Assembly (NCBI RefSeq): GCF_047777955.1
Contig: NZ_CP180537.1
Span: 4,154,001-4,218,000 of the forward strand
Direction: 5' to 3'
DNA from: Didemnitutus sp047777955
Lineage (GTDB): Bacteria > Verrucomicrobiota > Verrucomicrobiia > Opitutales > Opitutaceae
Length of the DNA stretch: 64,000 bases
Positions 19,664 through 28,037 of this stretch are shown here, in pieces (the stretch's first letter is position 1; each line of letters opens with the position of its first letter). Below the pieces are notes generated by a model. The model was given only the letters and a program-made list of their open reading frames with translations, did no database searches and was not told the DNA's origin. The translations under genes and the position numbers were made by a program.

Positions 19664-20282
19664 GCGTCCCGCGCGCGCCTTGGCCGAAGGACGCGCGCAG
19701 CATCGCCCGCGCGACGACCTCGGCCGGGATCGCGCGGAATTTCCGCCACCGCCCGATGAGGAAGGGCTCCGACAACGCCAGTCCGACCGCGCTCAGCCGC
19801 TCGCCCAGCCGGTATTCCGTCCGCGGCCCGAGCAGCAGGCTGGGGCGAAAAATTCCGAGCGTGTCGAAACCCATCACGCCGAGCGCGTGATCGGTCTCCC
19901 CTTTCACGCGAGTGTAGAAAAACCGCGACGACGCGTCCGCGCCCATCGACGACACATGGAAAAAGCGCCGCGCCCCGCCCTGCTGCGCCGCCCACGCGAA
20001 GGCCAGCACGGCGCCCTGGTCGACCGCGCGGAACGCCTCGCGCGAACCGGCCTTCTTGATCGTCGTGCCGAGGCAGCAGAAGGCATCGTCGCCGCGCAGC
20101 GGCCGCTCCAGGGTGCGGAGCGCCGCAAACTCGGTCGTCACCGTCACCAGCTTCGGGTGTGCGACGTCGAGCGGACGGCGCGCGACGGCGACGACGCGGT
20201 CGTAGGTGTCCGCCGCCAGCAGTTCCTGGAGCAGGCAGCCTCCCACGAGCCCGGAGGCGCCGGCGATGAGCGCAGTGGCCAT
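19620..20282 (-). CDS. NAD(P)-binding Rossmann protein, TIP30/CC3-like atypical SDR
   Basis: A 220-residue protein. ATG 20282 leads directly into the nucleotide-binding motif ATALIAGASGLVGG (GxSGxxG). Further signs are DDAFCCLGTTIKKAGS, FFHVSSMGADASSRFFYTRVKGE (the Ser and Y-x3-K-like positions) and IFRPSLLLGPR, typical of the CC3/TIP30 and YwnB-like atypical SDR group. The substrate is unknown; such proteins often act in redox or quinone-related reactions. It is divergent from the 64-residue gene and overlaps the lipoprotein gene tail. Confidence 0.8.
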   Translation of the reverse strand: MATALIAGASGLVGGCLLQELLAADTYDRVVAVARRPLDVAHPKLVTVTTEFAALRTLERPLRGDDAFCCLGTTIKKAGSREAFRAVDQGAVLAFAWAAQQGGARRFFHVSSMGADASSRFFYTRVKGETDHALGVMGFDTLGIFRPSLLLGPRTEYRLGERLSAVGLALSEPFLIGRWRKFRAIPAEVVARAMLRASFGQGARGTLIYPSDEIQDLGRR

Positions 20283-20358
20283 GCGCCGACGCTGCGCGCG
20301 CCGGGACGCGATGCAACCGCGCACTGGCGGTTTTCGCGAAAGCGGCTTTGCTGCCGCC

Positions 20359-20553
20359 ATGCTCGTCATCCGACGCATGGACGATGGTAAGCGCTCCTAC
20401 ACGGCGATGTTCCTGCCGGGTGAGGAGCCGCGCATCTTTCCCACCACCGACCAGGAGCACGCGCGCATCCTGCAGATTTACAAGCAGGACAAGCCCTACG
20501 AGGGCGTGATCAACGATTTCACGGAGTTCCAGCTCGGGCGCGACGCGAAGTAG
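20359..20553 (+). CDS. Conserved small protein, 64 aa
   Basis: Short soluble protein starting MLVIRRMDDGKRSYTAMFLPG, with IFPTTDQEHARILQIYKQDK and ending in GRDAK. There is no signal peptide, cysteine or known motif. The ATG at 20359 is the first in frame after the 76-base divergent region. The normal composition and the clean stop before the dipeptidase gene support it as real. Function unknown. Confidence 0.6.
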   Translation: MLVIRRMDDGKRSYTAMFLPGEEPRIFPTTDQEHARILQIYKQDKPYEGVINDFTEFQLGRDAK

Positions 20554-20639
20554 GTCCGGCTTCAGCCGGACCATCGGCTTTCCCGGCCGGGGCGCCGGTG
20601 GGCGGGCGCGACTGGATTCCGGACCGGCTGGCGCCGGTG

Positions 20640-21782
20640 CTACCTCGCCGCCGCGTGCGCCTCGCAGGCGCGCAGCACGCGCAGGGTGTTCCCGCCCCAG
20701 AGCTTCGCCAGCGCCTCGTCGCTCCAGCCGCGGGCGCGGAGCGCGCGCGTGAGGTTGGGGTAGTCGCTGACCTGATCGAGGCCCTCGACGCCACCGCCGC
20801 CGTCGAAATCGCAGCCGATGCCCACGTGATCGATGCCGGCGACCGCCACCGCGTGCTCCACGTGGGCGATGTAGTCGTCGAGCGTGCACTTCGGCGCCGG
20901 GTGCTCGCGGTCGATGCGCGCCCACTCGGCGCTGAATTCCGCGCGCAGCTCCGGCGTGAGCACGCGATCGGTCAGCTTGAGCAACAGCGCCGCGCCGAGC
21001 TCGGTCTGGCGGTTGCCGGGGGCGTTCTTCACCGCGATGGGCAGGGCGTTGATCTGGATGACGCCGCTCTTGGCCGCGAGCGCGCGCAGCAGCTCGTCGC
21101 CGATGTTGCGCGGGTGATCGCAGACCGCGCGGCAGCCGCTGTGCGTGAGCAGCGGCGGCGTGGCGGAGAGCTCGAGCAGGTCCCAGAGCGCGTCGTCCGA
21201 GGCGTGCGAGGCGTCGAGCGCGAGGCCGAGGCGGTTGCACTCGGCCAGGACCTCGCGGCCGAACGGGCTCAGGCCGCCCCACTCCGGCGGGCGCGGATCG
21301 GTGGACGAGTCCGCGACGTCGTTGTGCAGCATGTGATTCAGCCCGAGCATCCGCACGCCGAGGGCGTGAAACTTGGCGACGTTGCCCGCGTCGAGGCCGA
21401 GCGAGTAGCTGTTCTCGATCGCGAGGTAGAGCGCGCGCCGGCCCGCCGCCTTCAGGCGCGGGCCGTCGTCGGCGCGGAGCGCGATGCCGCAGCGGTCGGC
21501 GTGCTGCGCGGCGACGGCGTGGATGCGCGCGAAGGTCTGCACCGCCTTCTCGTGGGCGAGCGCGAAGCCCGCCGGCGTGCGCGCGGCCTGGGTCACGAAC
21601 ACGGCGAAGCCGAGCGCGTCGATGCCGCCCTCGGCCATGCGCGGCAGGTCGCATTGCGTGCGGTCGGCGGCCCGGTCGTGCCGCACCCCGAAGTCCCAGC
21701 CCTCGCGCAGGAGCGACGCCGTGGGCGTGTCGAGGTGGGTGTCGAAGGTGAAGAAACCGTCGTGCGGGCCGGGCGCGGGCAT
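20640..21782 (-). CDS. Membrane-dipeptidase family (peptidase M19) zinc dipeptidase
   Basis: A 380-residue amidohydrolase-fold dipeptidase. The metal ligands are visible: DTHLDT (His and Asp), LAIENSYS (bridging Glu), DASHASDD and LTHSGCRAVCDHPRN (His), and GIDHVGIGCDFDG (Asp). Start MPAPGPHDGFFTFDTHLD at ATG 21782 has no signal peptide, so it is likely cytoplasmic; an upstream in-frame ATG at 21818 adds only a basic tail. M19 enzymes cleave dipeptides, including D-configured ones. It is divergent from trxB. Confidence 0.88.
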   Translation of the reverse strand: MPAPGPHDGFFTFDTHLDTPTASLLREGWDFGVRHDRAADRTQCDLPRMAEGGIDALGFAVFVTQAARTPAGFALAHEKAVQTFARIHAVAAQHADRCGIALRADDGPRLKAAGRRALYLAIENSYSLGLDAGNVAKFHALGVRMLGLNHMLHNDVADSSTDPRPPEWGGLSPFGREVLAECNRLGLALDASHASDDALWDLLELSATPPLLTHSGCRAVCDHPRNIGDELLRALAAKSGVIQINALPIAVKNAPGNRQTELGAALLLKLTDRVLTPELRAEFSAEWARIDREHPAPKCTLDDYIAHVEHAVAVAGIDHVGIGCDFDGGGGVEGLDQVSDYPNLTRALRARGWSDEALAKLWGGNTLRVLRACEAHAAAR

Positions 21783-21910
21783 CGCGGGGAAGTTGCGGGC
21801 GGGGCGGACGGGACGCAAGCCGCCGCACGGCCTGAGTCCATCGGACTAGCCGGCGCGTCATCTGCGGAGTTGCGCTGGCGGCGGCGGTGATTTCTCTCAG
21901 GGTCTTTCCC

Positions 21911-22855
21911 ATGTCTGCCCAAGTCGAAAACGTCGTCATCGTCGGCACCGGCTGCGCCGGTCTCACCGCCGCCATCTACACCGGCCGCGCCAATCTCTCG
22001 CCCCTCGTCATCGAGGGCTCGCTGCCCGGCGGCCAGCTGACGACAACGTCGGAAGTGGAGAACTTCCCCGGTTTCCCGGAGGGCGTCGACGGCTTCATGC
22101 TGATGCAGAACCTGCGCAAGCAGGCGGAGAAGTTCGGCACGCGCTACGAGAGCGGCACCGTCGTGGGCCTCGACACCTCGAGCTGGCCGCACACGCTCAA
22201 GCTCACCGATCGCGAGATCAAGGCGAAGGTCGTCATCGTCGCCACCGGCGCCTCGCCGCGCATGACCGGCATCCCGGGCGAGAAGGAGCTCTACGGCGGC
22301 AAGGGCGTGACGACGTGCGCGACCTGCGACGGCGCGTTCTACCGCAATATGGACGTCGCGGTCATCGGCGGCGGCGACAGCGCGGCCGAGGAGGCGCTGT
22401 TCCTCACCCGCTTCGCCAAGAAGGTCTATCTCGTCCACCGCCGCGACACGCTGCGCGCCTCGAAGATCATGGCCGACCGCGCCACCTCGCACCCGAAGAT
22501 CCAGTGCGTGTGGGACAGCGTGCCGGTGGCCGTCGAGGGCGTCGCCGAGGGCGCCGTCTCCGGGCTCAAGATCAAGCACGTGAAGACCGGCGCCGAGAGC
22601 GTGCTGCCGGTGAAGGGCATCTTCGTCGCCATCGGTCACGTGCCGAACACGGCGCCGTTCCGGGGCGCCGTGGACACCGACGAGCAGGGTTATTTCGTGC
22701 CTGTCGCCGGTTCGCAGGTGCGCACGAAGACGCCGGGCGTCTACGTCGCGGGCGACTGCGCCGACCATGTTTTCCGCCAGGCGATCACCGCCGCCGGCAT
22801 GGGCTGCCAGGCCGCGATCGAGGCGGAGCGCTGGCTGGCCGAGCACGGTGGCTAA
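21911..22855 (+). CDS. trxB: Thioredoxin reductase
   Basis: A 314-residue FAD/NADPH enzyme that reduces thioredoxin. It has the FAD motif VGTGCAGLTAAIY, the redox-active CATC at residues 136-139, the NADPH motif GGGDSAAEEAL, and the terminal VYVAGDCADHVFRQAITAAG FAD contact. Length and domain order are those of standard bacterial TrxB. The next gene starts inside its last codons (8-base overlap), so the two form an operon. Confidence 0.96.
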   Translation: MSAQVENVVIVGTGCAGLTAAIYTGRANLSPLVIEGSLPGGQLTTTSEVENFPGFPEGVDGFMLMQNLRKQAEKFGTRYESGTVVGLDTSSWPHTLKLTDREIKAKVVIVATGASPRMTGIPGEKELYGGKGVTTCATCDGAFYRNMDVAVIGGGDSAAEEALFLTRFAKKVYLVHRRDTLRASKIMADRATSHPKIQCVWDSVPVAVEGVAEGAVSGLKIKHVKTGAESVLPVKGIFVAIGHVPNTAPFRGAVDTDEQGYFVPVAGSQVRTKTPGVYVAGDCADHVFRQAITAAGMGCQAAIEAERWLAEHGG

Positions 22856-23387
22856 GGGGCGCTACGCGCGCCTCTGGGCGCGGCTCGGCATCCCGGCCGA
22901 CTACCCGCGCACGCGCGGGCTGCCGCTGCAGCGCGAGGCGCCGCGGCTGGTGCTCGTCGCGCGGGCGCCCGACGACGGCAAGGCCATCCGCCTCGCGCCG
23001 CGCGCCGCCGCCGCGTGGCGGCGCATGCAAGCCGCGGCCGCGGCCGACGGGGTGACGCTGCTGCCGCTGTCCGGTTTCCGCAGCGTCGCGCGCCAGACGG
23101 CGATCATCCGCGGGCACCTCGCGCGGGGCCGGCCGCTGGCGGACCTCCTGCGCTACGTTGCCGCGCCCGGCTGCAGCGAGCACCACACCGGCCGCGCCAT
23201 CGACATCGGCTCGCCGGACGAGCGCGCGCACTTCGAGGCCAGTTTCGACCGCACGCGGGAGTTCCGCTGGCTGCGCCGGCACGCGGGCCGTTTCGGCTTC
23301 CGCCTCTCCTACCCGCGCCGCAATCCGCATCGCATCGGCTACGAGCCCTGGCACTGGTTCTTCGTCGGACGCCTGGCCCGGCGCTGA
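22848..23387 (+). CDS. VanY-type D-alanyl-D-alanine carboxypeptidase/dipeptidase
   Basis: A 179-residue peptidase M15B-like protein. The zinc motif SEHHTGRAIDIG supplies His and Asp, and YEPWHWFFVG gives the catalytic Glu and third ligand His; LSGFRSVARQ precedes them as in VanY/DacB enzymes. These trim D-Ala from peptidoglycan stems. No signal peptide or membrane anchor is visible, so export is uncertain. The start is GTG 22848, overlapping the trxB stop. Confidence 0.85.
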   Translation: MAKGRYARLWARLGIPADYPRTRGLPLQREAPRLVLVARAPDDGKAIRLAPRAAAAWRRMQAAAAADGVTLLPLSGFRSVARQTAIIRGHLARGRPLADLLRYVAAPGCSEHHTGRAIDIGSPDERAHFEASFDRTREFRWLRRHAGRFGFRLSYPRRNPHRIGYEPWHWFFVGRLARR

Positions 23388-23518
23388 GTCCCGCGGGCCG
23401 TCCGTCGCCCCCGCGTCCAGCCGCGCCGGACAGAAACCATTCAAGAACGCCCCGGGCACACCGATGGAAAAGGCAACCACGCCTGTCCACGCCGCGCGGC
23501 TTCAGCGCGTCCACGTCC

Positions 23519-25021
23519 ATGAAGTTCTCCGTCAGCCAGAAAGTCTTCAGCATCACCACGCTCGCCGCCCTCGCCTTGGGCGCGCTGCTGGCGGTCACCT
23601 TCCGCGAATTCAGCGACATTCGCGCCACCAACGACCGCGTGCTGCTCCTCGCCAGCGCGCTGCAGACCCAGCAGTCCGCGGACATGATGCATGACGCCCT
23701 CCGCGGCGACGCCATCGCCGCCACGCTGGCCGCCCAGCGGCACGACGAGGGCCAGTTGCAGGGCATCGAGAAGGACTTCCAGGAGCACTCGCGCGAGATC
23801 CGCACCCGCATGGAGGAAAACCGCCAGCGGGCGCTCGACGCCGCGATCCGCGACCGCATCACCCGCATGTCCGCCCCGCTCGACCGCTACGTCGCCATCG
23901 TCGGGGAGACCGTCGCGCTCTGCCGCCGCGACCTCAAGGGCGCCGAGGCCAATTTCATCGCCCTGCAGAAATCCTTCCACGAGATGGAGGACGAGCTGGC
24001 CCAGCTCAGCGACGCGATCGAGGCGGCGGCGCACCAGGCCAACGCCGAGAGCGCGGCGCATTTCCAGGCCTTCACGCGCCACGTGCTGATCACGGCCGCC
24101 GTCGCCTTCGTCCTGCTGGCCGGTCTCTCGCTGGCCGTCGCCCGCAGCATCCCGCGGCCGTTTGCCGAGGTCATCCGCCGCCTGGGCGAGGCCGCCGACG
24201 GCAACGACCATTCCTCCCGCGCGCTGTCCCAGAACAGCAACGTCCTCGCTGAAGGCGCCTCCTCCCAGGCCGCTTCCCTCGAGCAGACCAGCGCGTCGCT
24301 TGAGGAAATCTCGAGCATGGCCAAGCGCAACGCCGAGGGCGCCGCGCGCGCCAAGGAGCTCGCGACCCACGCGCGCCACTCCGCCGACCAGGGCACGCAC
24401 GAGGTCTCGGCCATGAACGACGCCATGTCCGCGATCAAGGAATCGAGCGACGGCATCGCGAAGATCATCAAGGCGATCGACGAGATCGCCTTCCAGACCA
24501 ACATCCTCGCGCTCAACGCCGCGGTCGAGGCCGCCCGCGCCGGCGAGGCCGGCGCCGGTTTCGCCGTCGTCGCCGAGGAGGTTCGCGCTCTCGCCCAGCG
24601 CAGCGCCGTCGCCGCCCGCGAGACCGCCGAGCGCATCGATGATTCCGTCGCCAAGAGCCGGCACGGCGCCGAGGTCTGCGCCAAGGTCGCCGCCGGCCTC
24701 CAGGAGATCACTGCGAAGTCGCGCGAGGTCGACGAACTCGTCGGCGAGATCGCCCGCGCCTCGGTCGAGCAGACCCAGGGCATCGAACAGGTGAACCGCG
24801 CCGTCGGCCAGATGGACAAGGTCATCCAGAACAGCGCCGCCCGCGCCGAGGAAGGCGCCGGCATCGCCCAGGAACTCATCGTCCAGTCTTCCGCGCTGAA
24901 GGACAGCGTCGCGGAACTCTCCCGCCTCGTCGGCGGGACGGCCACGGTCGCTCCGTCCGGCCTGCCGCGGGCGTCGGCCGCGTCCCCGGCCGTGCGCGCC
25001 CGCGAGTTCGTCGCCGCCTGA
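23519..25021 (+). CDS. Methyl-accepting chemotaxis protein
   Basis: A 500-residue chemoreceptor. TM1 (about 10-28) and TM2 (FTRHVLITAAVAFVLLAGLSLAVA, about 180-203) bracket a roughly 150-residue periplasmic four-helix-bundle sensor. The cytoplasmic part has almost no HAMP domain: TM2 runs within about 30 residues into LAEGASSQAASLEQTSASLEE. The conserved signalling tip DEIAFQTNILALNAAVEAARAG is intact, as is GAGFAVVAEEVRALAQRSA. No C-terminal CheR-tethering pentapeptide is seen. No che genes are nearby. Start ATG 23519. Confidence 0.92.
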   Translation: MKFSVSQKVFSITTLAALALGALLAVTFREFSDIRATNDRVLLLASALQTQQSADMMHDALRGDAIAATLAAQRHDEGQLQGIEKDFQEHSREIRTRMEENRQRALDAAIRDRITRMSAPLDRYVAIVGETVALCRRDLKGAEANFIALQKSFHEMEDELAQLSDAIEAAAHQANAESAAHFQAFTRHVLITAAVAFVLLAGLSLAVARSIPRPFAEVIRRLGEAADGNDHSSRALSQNSNVLAEGASSQAASLEQTSASLEEISSMAKRNAEGAARAKELATHARHSADQGTHEVSAMNDAMSAIKESSDGIAKIIKAIDEIAFQTNILALNAAVEAARAGEAGAGFAVVAEEVRALAQRSAVAARETAERIDDSVAKSRHGAEVCAKVAAGLQEITAKSREVDELVGEIARASVEQTQGIEQVNRAVGQMDKVIQNSAARAEEGAGIAQELIVQSSALKDSVAELSRLVGGTATVAPSGLPRASAASPAVRAREFVAA

Positions 25022-25331
25022 CGGGGACTCTTGGTGTCGGACGCGTTTCCCGGCGCGCGCCCAAAACCGCGGTGGGTCGCCGCCGCCTGCAACGGCGGCA
25101 CAGACGCAACCTTGCCCCGCGAGGATGCCGGGGAACCACCGACGACCATTCCTGGCATGAGCTGCCTGAGGCAGGGGCGCGGGGACAACGGCCCCTGTCA
25201 CAACGTGCCGCGGGCACGGTGCCGGACTCGGGCGGTTGATTGCGCCCAGGGTTCACGGATCGCCAGGACCGTCCGCTCCCCGGTCGGGCCGTAGGATTCG
25301 CGCGCCGGGAAACCGTCCGTCGAAATTCGCC
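25022..25331. other. 310-base gap between convergent genes, hairpin-rich
   Basis: No credible gene. It holds several GC-rich inverted repeats: GCCGCC/GGCGGC at 25082-25099, CCCCG/CGGGG at 25115-25133, and CTGCC-TGA-GGCAG near 25164-25176. None has a T-run, so they are not clear terminators. It separates the chemoreceptor from opgH. An unannotated small RNA is possible but I recognise no known family. Confidence 0.5.
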
Positions 25332-27470
25332 TCAGACCGCCTTCGGTGCGTGTGCCGCCAGCGCGTCGCGCCACCACGGGGCCAGGTCGGCCAGCGGGCG
25401 CGTCCACACCTCGCGGTGCAAGCGGTCCATCGAGTCGGCGTCGGCGAGCAGCGCCGTTTTTTCGTGCGGCTTCAGGGCCGCCGGACCCTCGCGCAGCAGG
25501 TGTTCCTGCATCATGCGGAAATACTCGGTGATGCTCTCCGCGCGCCCGGAGCGGTCGCGCAGCTGGCAGCGGTGCACGGCGTTGACGTAGGGATCGGCGA
25601 TCGCCCGCGTGAACGCCACGTCGCGTCCGCCCATTTCGCGCTGGAAGGCGGCGGTCTCGGGCGCCTCGAGCTTCCAGTGCAGCTCGCGCAGCTCGTCGGG
25701 CGGCGCCAGCTCGTCCGGCGTGCAGAGCAGGCCCGCGCGCTGCGCCGCGAGGCCGAAGCGGCGCTGCGCGGTCAGGGCCGAGAAGGGCACGGCGAGGACC
25801 ATGCCGAGCAGCACGGGCGACATCCAGGCCAGCAGACCCGGGGCAAAGAGCACAAGAGTGAGCGTCCAGACCAGGCCGAGCAGCAGGTGCCCCCGGTGCG
25901 TCTCGTAGGCCTCGCGCCAGTTGATCGCGTCCTCGCTCTCGCGGCGCTGCGTGACCCACTTGACGCCGCTGCCGAGGAGGATCGAGACGACGAACTTGGC
26001 GTGGAACAGCATGAGCACGGGCGCGAGCAGGACGGAGAACACCACCTCAATCAGCACGCCAGCGCAGACCTTGCCGAAGCCGCCGAAGCGCGCCATGCCG
26101 CCCGGCTGCAGCGCGAGGTCCGCCACCGCGAGGATCTTCGAGAGGAAAAGCAGCACGAAGGTCGCCAGCGCGAGCACACCCGCCTGCGCGCCGGCGGGCA
26201 GGCCGAGCAGGTTGGCCACGCCGGGCTCGGGGATCCAGGTCAGGCCGGTGCGGTTGAAGCCCACCACGAACAGCGTGCCGATGATCAGCGAGATGAACCA
26301 GAAGAGCGACGAGCTGTAGGCCAGGATGCCCATCGCAAAATGCACGCGGCTGACGCTGTGCAGCCCGCGGGCGAAGACCAACCAGAAGTGCTGGAGGTTG
26401 CCCTGGGCCCAGCGGCGGTCGCGCTTGGCATAGTCGATCAGGGTCGGCGGCAACTCCTCGTAGGTGCCCTCGAGGCCGGGCGTGAGCCACACCTCGTAGC
26501 CGGCGCGGCGCAGCAGCGCGGCCTCGACGAAGTCGTGCGACAGGATGCGCCCGCCGAACGGTTCGCGTCCGGGCAGCTGCGGCAGCGCGCAGTGGTCGAT
26601 GAAGGCCTTGACGCGGATGATGGCGTTGTGGCCCCAGTAATTGCCCTCGCTCTGCTGCCAGTAGTTCAGGCCGGCGAGGAAGATCGGACCGTAGAGCCGC
26701 GAGGAGAACTGCAGCACGCGCGCGAAGAAGGTCTCCGCGCCCATGAGCGCGGGCGCCGACTGGATGAGGCCGGCGCGCGGGTTGCGCTCCATCAGGCGCA
26801 CCAGCGTCACGATCGACTCGCCCGCCATCACGCTGTCGGCGTCGAGCACGACCATGTAGCGGTAGCGGCGGCCCCAGCGGCGGAGGAAGTCGCCGATGTT
26901 GCCGGCCTTCTTGTTCGAGTTGATGCGGCGCTTGCGGTAGAAGATGCGGCCGCGCGCGCCGAGCTCGCGGCAGAGCTCCACCCAGGCCATCTCCTCCTTG
27001 ACCCACTGGTCGGGCTCGGTGGAGTCGCTGAGGATGAAGAAGTCGAAATGCTCGAGCTGGCCGGTCCGCTCGACCGATTTGTAGATGGCGCGCAGGCCGG
27101 CGAAGACGCGCGTCACCTCCTCGTTGTAGACCGGCAGCACTATGGCGGTCGGCGCCAGCGGCACGGCCGAGGGATCGTCGGGCAGCGTGCGGAAGATCGT
27201 GGCGCGGTCGCCGCGGCCGCGCCGGGCGAGGAAGCCGAACGCCGCCTGCGAGGCGCCGAACGAGAGCAGGCCGAAGAGCAGCGTGAACAGCGCCCAGATG
27301 ACCCCCGCCGCGCCCTTCAGCGGCATGCCCCAGAGCAGGTCGCCCATGAGGAAGGAGCCGGTGGCGGTGACGACGACGACGAAGGTCGCGACGGCCGTGC
27401 GCCGGCGCGTGATGCGCGAAGGCGAGCGCAGCTCGAAGGGCAGCAGCGGGACTTTGATGCGGAAGCCCAT
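25332..27470 (-). CDS. opgH: Glucan biosynthesis glucosyltransferase H (OPG synthesis)
   Basis: A 712-residue inner-membrane GT2 enzyme making the glucan backbone of osmoregulated periplasmic glucans. Domains: a short basic N-terminus, two helices, then the GT2 core with VLPVYNEEVTRVFAGLRAIY, LSDSTEPDQWV, YMVVLDADSVMAGE, LSHDFVEAALLRRAGY and RDRRWAQGNLQHF (acceptor/processivity motif), then several helices and a C-terminal cytoplasmic domain. Compared with E. coli OpgH it lacks the roughly 110-residue extra N-terminal cytoplasmic region. Its ATG follows the stop of the 188-residue gene with no spacer, completing a tightly coupled three-gene operon. Confidence 0.93.
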   Translation of the reverse strand: MGFRIKVPLLPFELRSPSRITRRRTAVATFVVVVTATGSFLMGDLLWGMPLKGAAGVIWALFTLLFGLLSFGASQAAFGFLARRGRGDRATIFRTLPDDPSAVPLAPTAIVLPVYNEEVTRVFAGLRAIYKSVERTGQLEHFDFFILSDSTEPDQWVKEEMAWVELCRELGARGRIFYRKRRINSNKKAGNIGDFLRRWGRRYRYMVVLDADSVMAGESIVTLVRLMERNPRAGLIQSAPALMGAETFFARVLQFSSRLYGPIFLAGLNYWQQSEGNYWGHNAIIRVKAFIDHCALPQLPGREPFGGRILSHDFVEAALLRRAGYEVWLTPGLEGTYEELPPTLIDYAKRDRRWAQGNLQHFWLVFARGLHSVSRVHFAMGILAYSSSLFWFISLIIGTLFVVGFNRTGLTWIPEPGVANLLGLPAGAQAGVLALATFVLLFLSKILAVADLALQPGGMARFGGFGKVCAGVLIEVVFSVLLAPVLMLFHAKFVVSILLGSGVKWVTQRRESEDAINWREAYETHRGHLLLGLVWTLTLVLFAPGLLAWMSPVLLGMVLAVPFSALTAQRRFGLAAQRAGLLCTPDELAPPDELRELHWKLEAPETAAFQREMGGRDVAFTRAIADPYVNAVHRCQLRDRSGRAESITEYFRMMQEHLLREGPAALKPHEKTALLADADSMDRLHREVWTRPLADLAPWWRDALAAHAPKAV

Positions 27471-28037
27471 TCAGTAACGCACCGCGTAGAACGCCGCCGC
27501 GAGCGCGCCGAGGTAGATCAGCCAGGTGGCGACGCCGCGCAGGAACGGCCACTTGTCGAAGGTGCGCCAGGTGGTGTCGGCCACGTCGGACACCGGGCCG
27601 AGCTCGATCGCGCGCGGCGTCATGTTGGAGAATTCCAGGTCGGGCCCGGCCTCGACGTAGGTCGTGCGCAGCTCGCGCAGCATCTCGGCGGGCGGCTCGG
27701 CCTCGCGCAGGAAGTGCTGCGGCCAGCGCTGCGGCAGGTCGGCGAGGTGCACGGCCGCACGCTCGTGCGCGAAACGCCGGCCGGCGTTCTCGCTCGGGTC
27801 GAGGCCGACGTGCATCTGGATCCAGCCGTCGATCAGCAGCATCGCCGCGTCGGCGGCGATCTCGACCGGGTGCTGCTCGCGCTGCGCGGCACGGCGCTCG
27901 CGGGCGAAGCCGATGACCTGCTCGGTCAGCTCCTCGAGGCGGCCGGGCGGCACGCCGTGCGCGCTGAGGTAGGCGCGGACTCGTTCCCGCGCCTCGGCCC
28001 AGGCCGCGGCGTCGGCGACTGTGCCGGCGGCGTTCAC
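27471..28037 (-). CDS. Membrane-anchored protein between opgG and opgH
   Basis: A 188-residue protein with no recognised family. It starts at GTG 28037, overlapping the opgG stop by 4 bases (GTGA), and ends immediately before the opgH ATG. The N-terminal two thirds are soluble and helical (AWAEARERVRAYLSAHG, LEELTEQVIGFARERRAAQ, WIQMHVGLDP). The C-terminus holds a WRTFDKWPFLRG stretch and one membrane helix (VATWLIYLGALAAAFYAVRY). Because opgH here lacks the long N-terminal cytoplasmic domain of E. coli OpgH, this gene may encode that part as a separate chain. That is inference from position, size and a shared WRT motif, not homology. Confidence 0.75.
   Translation of the reverse strand: MNAAGTVADAAAWAEARERVRAYLSAHGVPPGRLEELTEQVIGFARERRAAQREQHPVEIAADAAMLLIDGWIQMHVGLDPSENAGRRFAHERAAVHLADLPQRWPQHFLREAEPPAEMLRELRTTYVEAGPDLEFSNMTPRAIELGPVSDVADTTWRTFDKWPFLRGVATWLIYLGALAAAFYAVRY

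Noticed and set aside
23388..23518. c-di-GMP-I (GEMM) riboswitch before the chemoreceptor
   Set aside because: The conserved GEMM core and tetraloop-receptor bases are not present; only a 6-pair outer stem was found.
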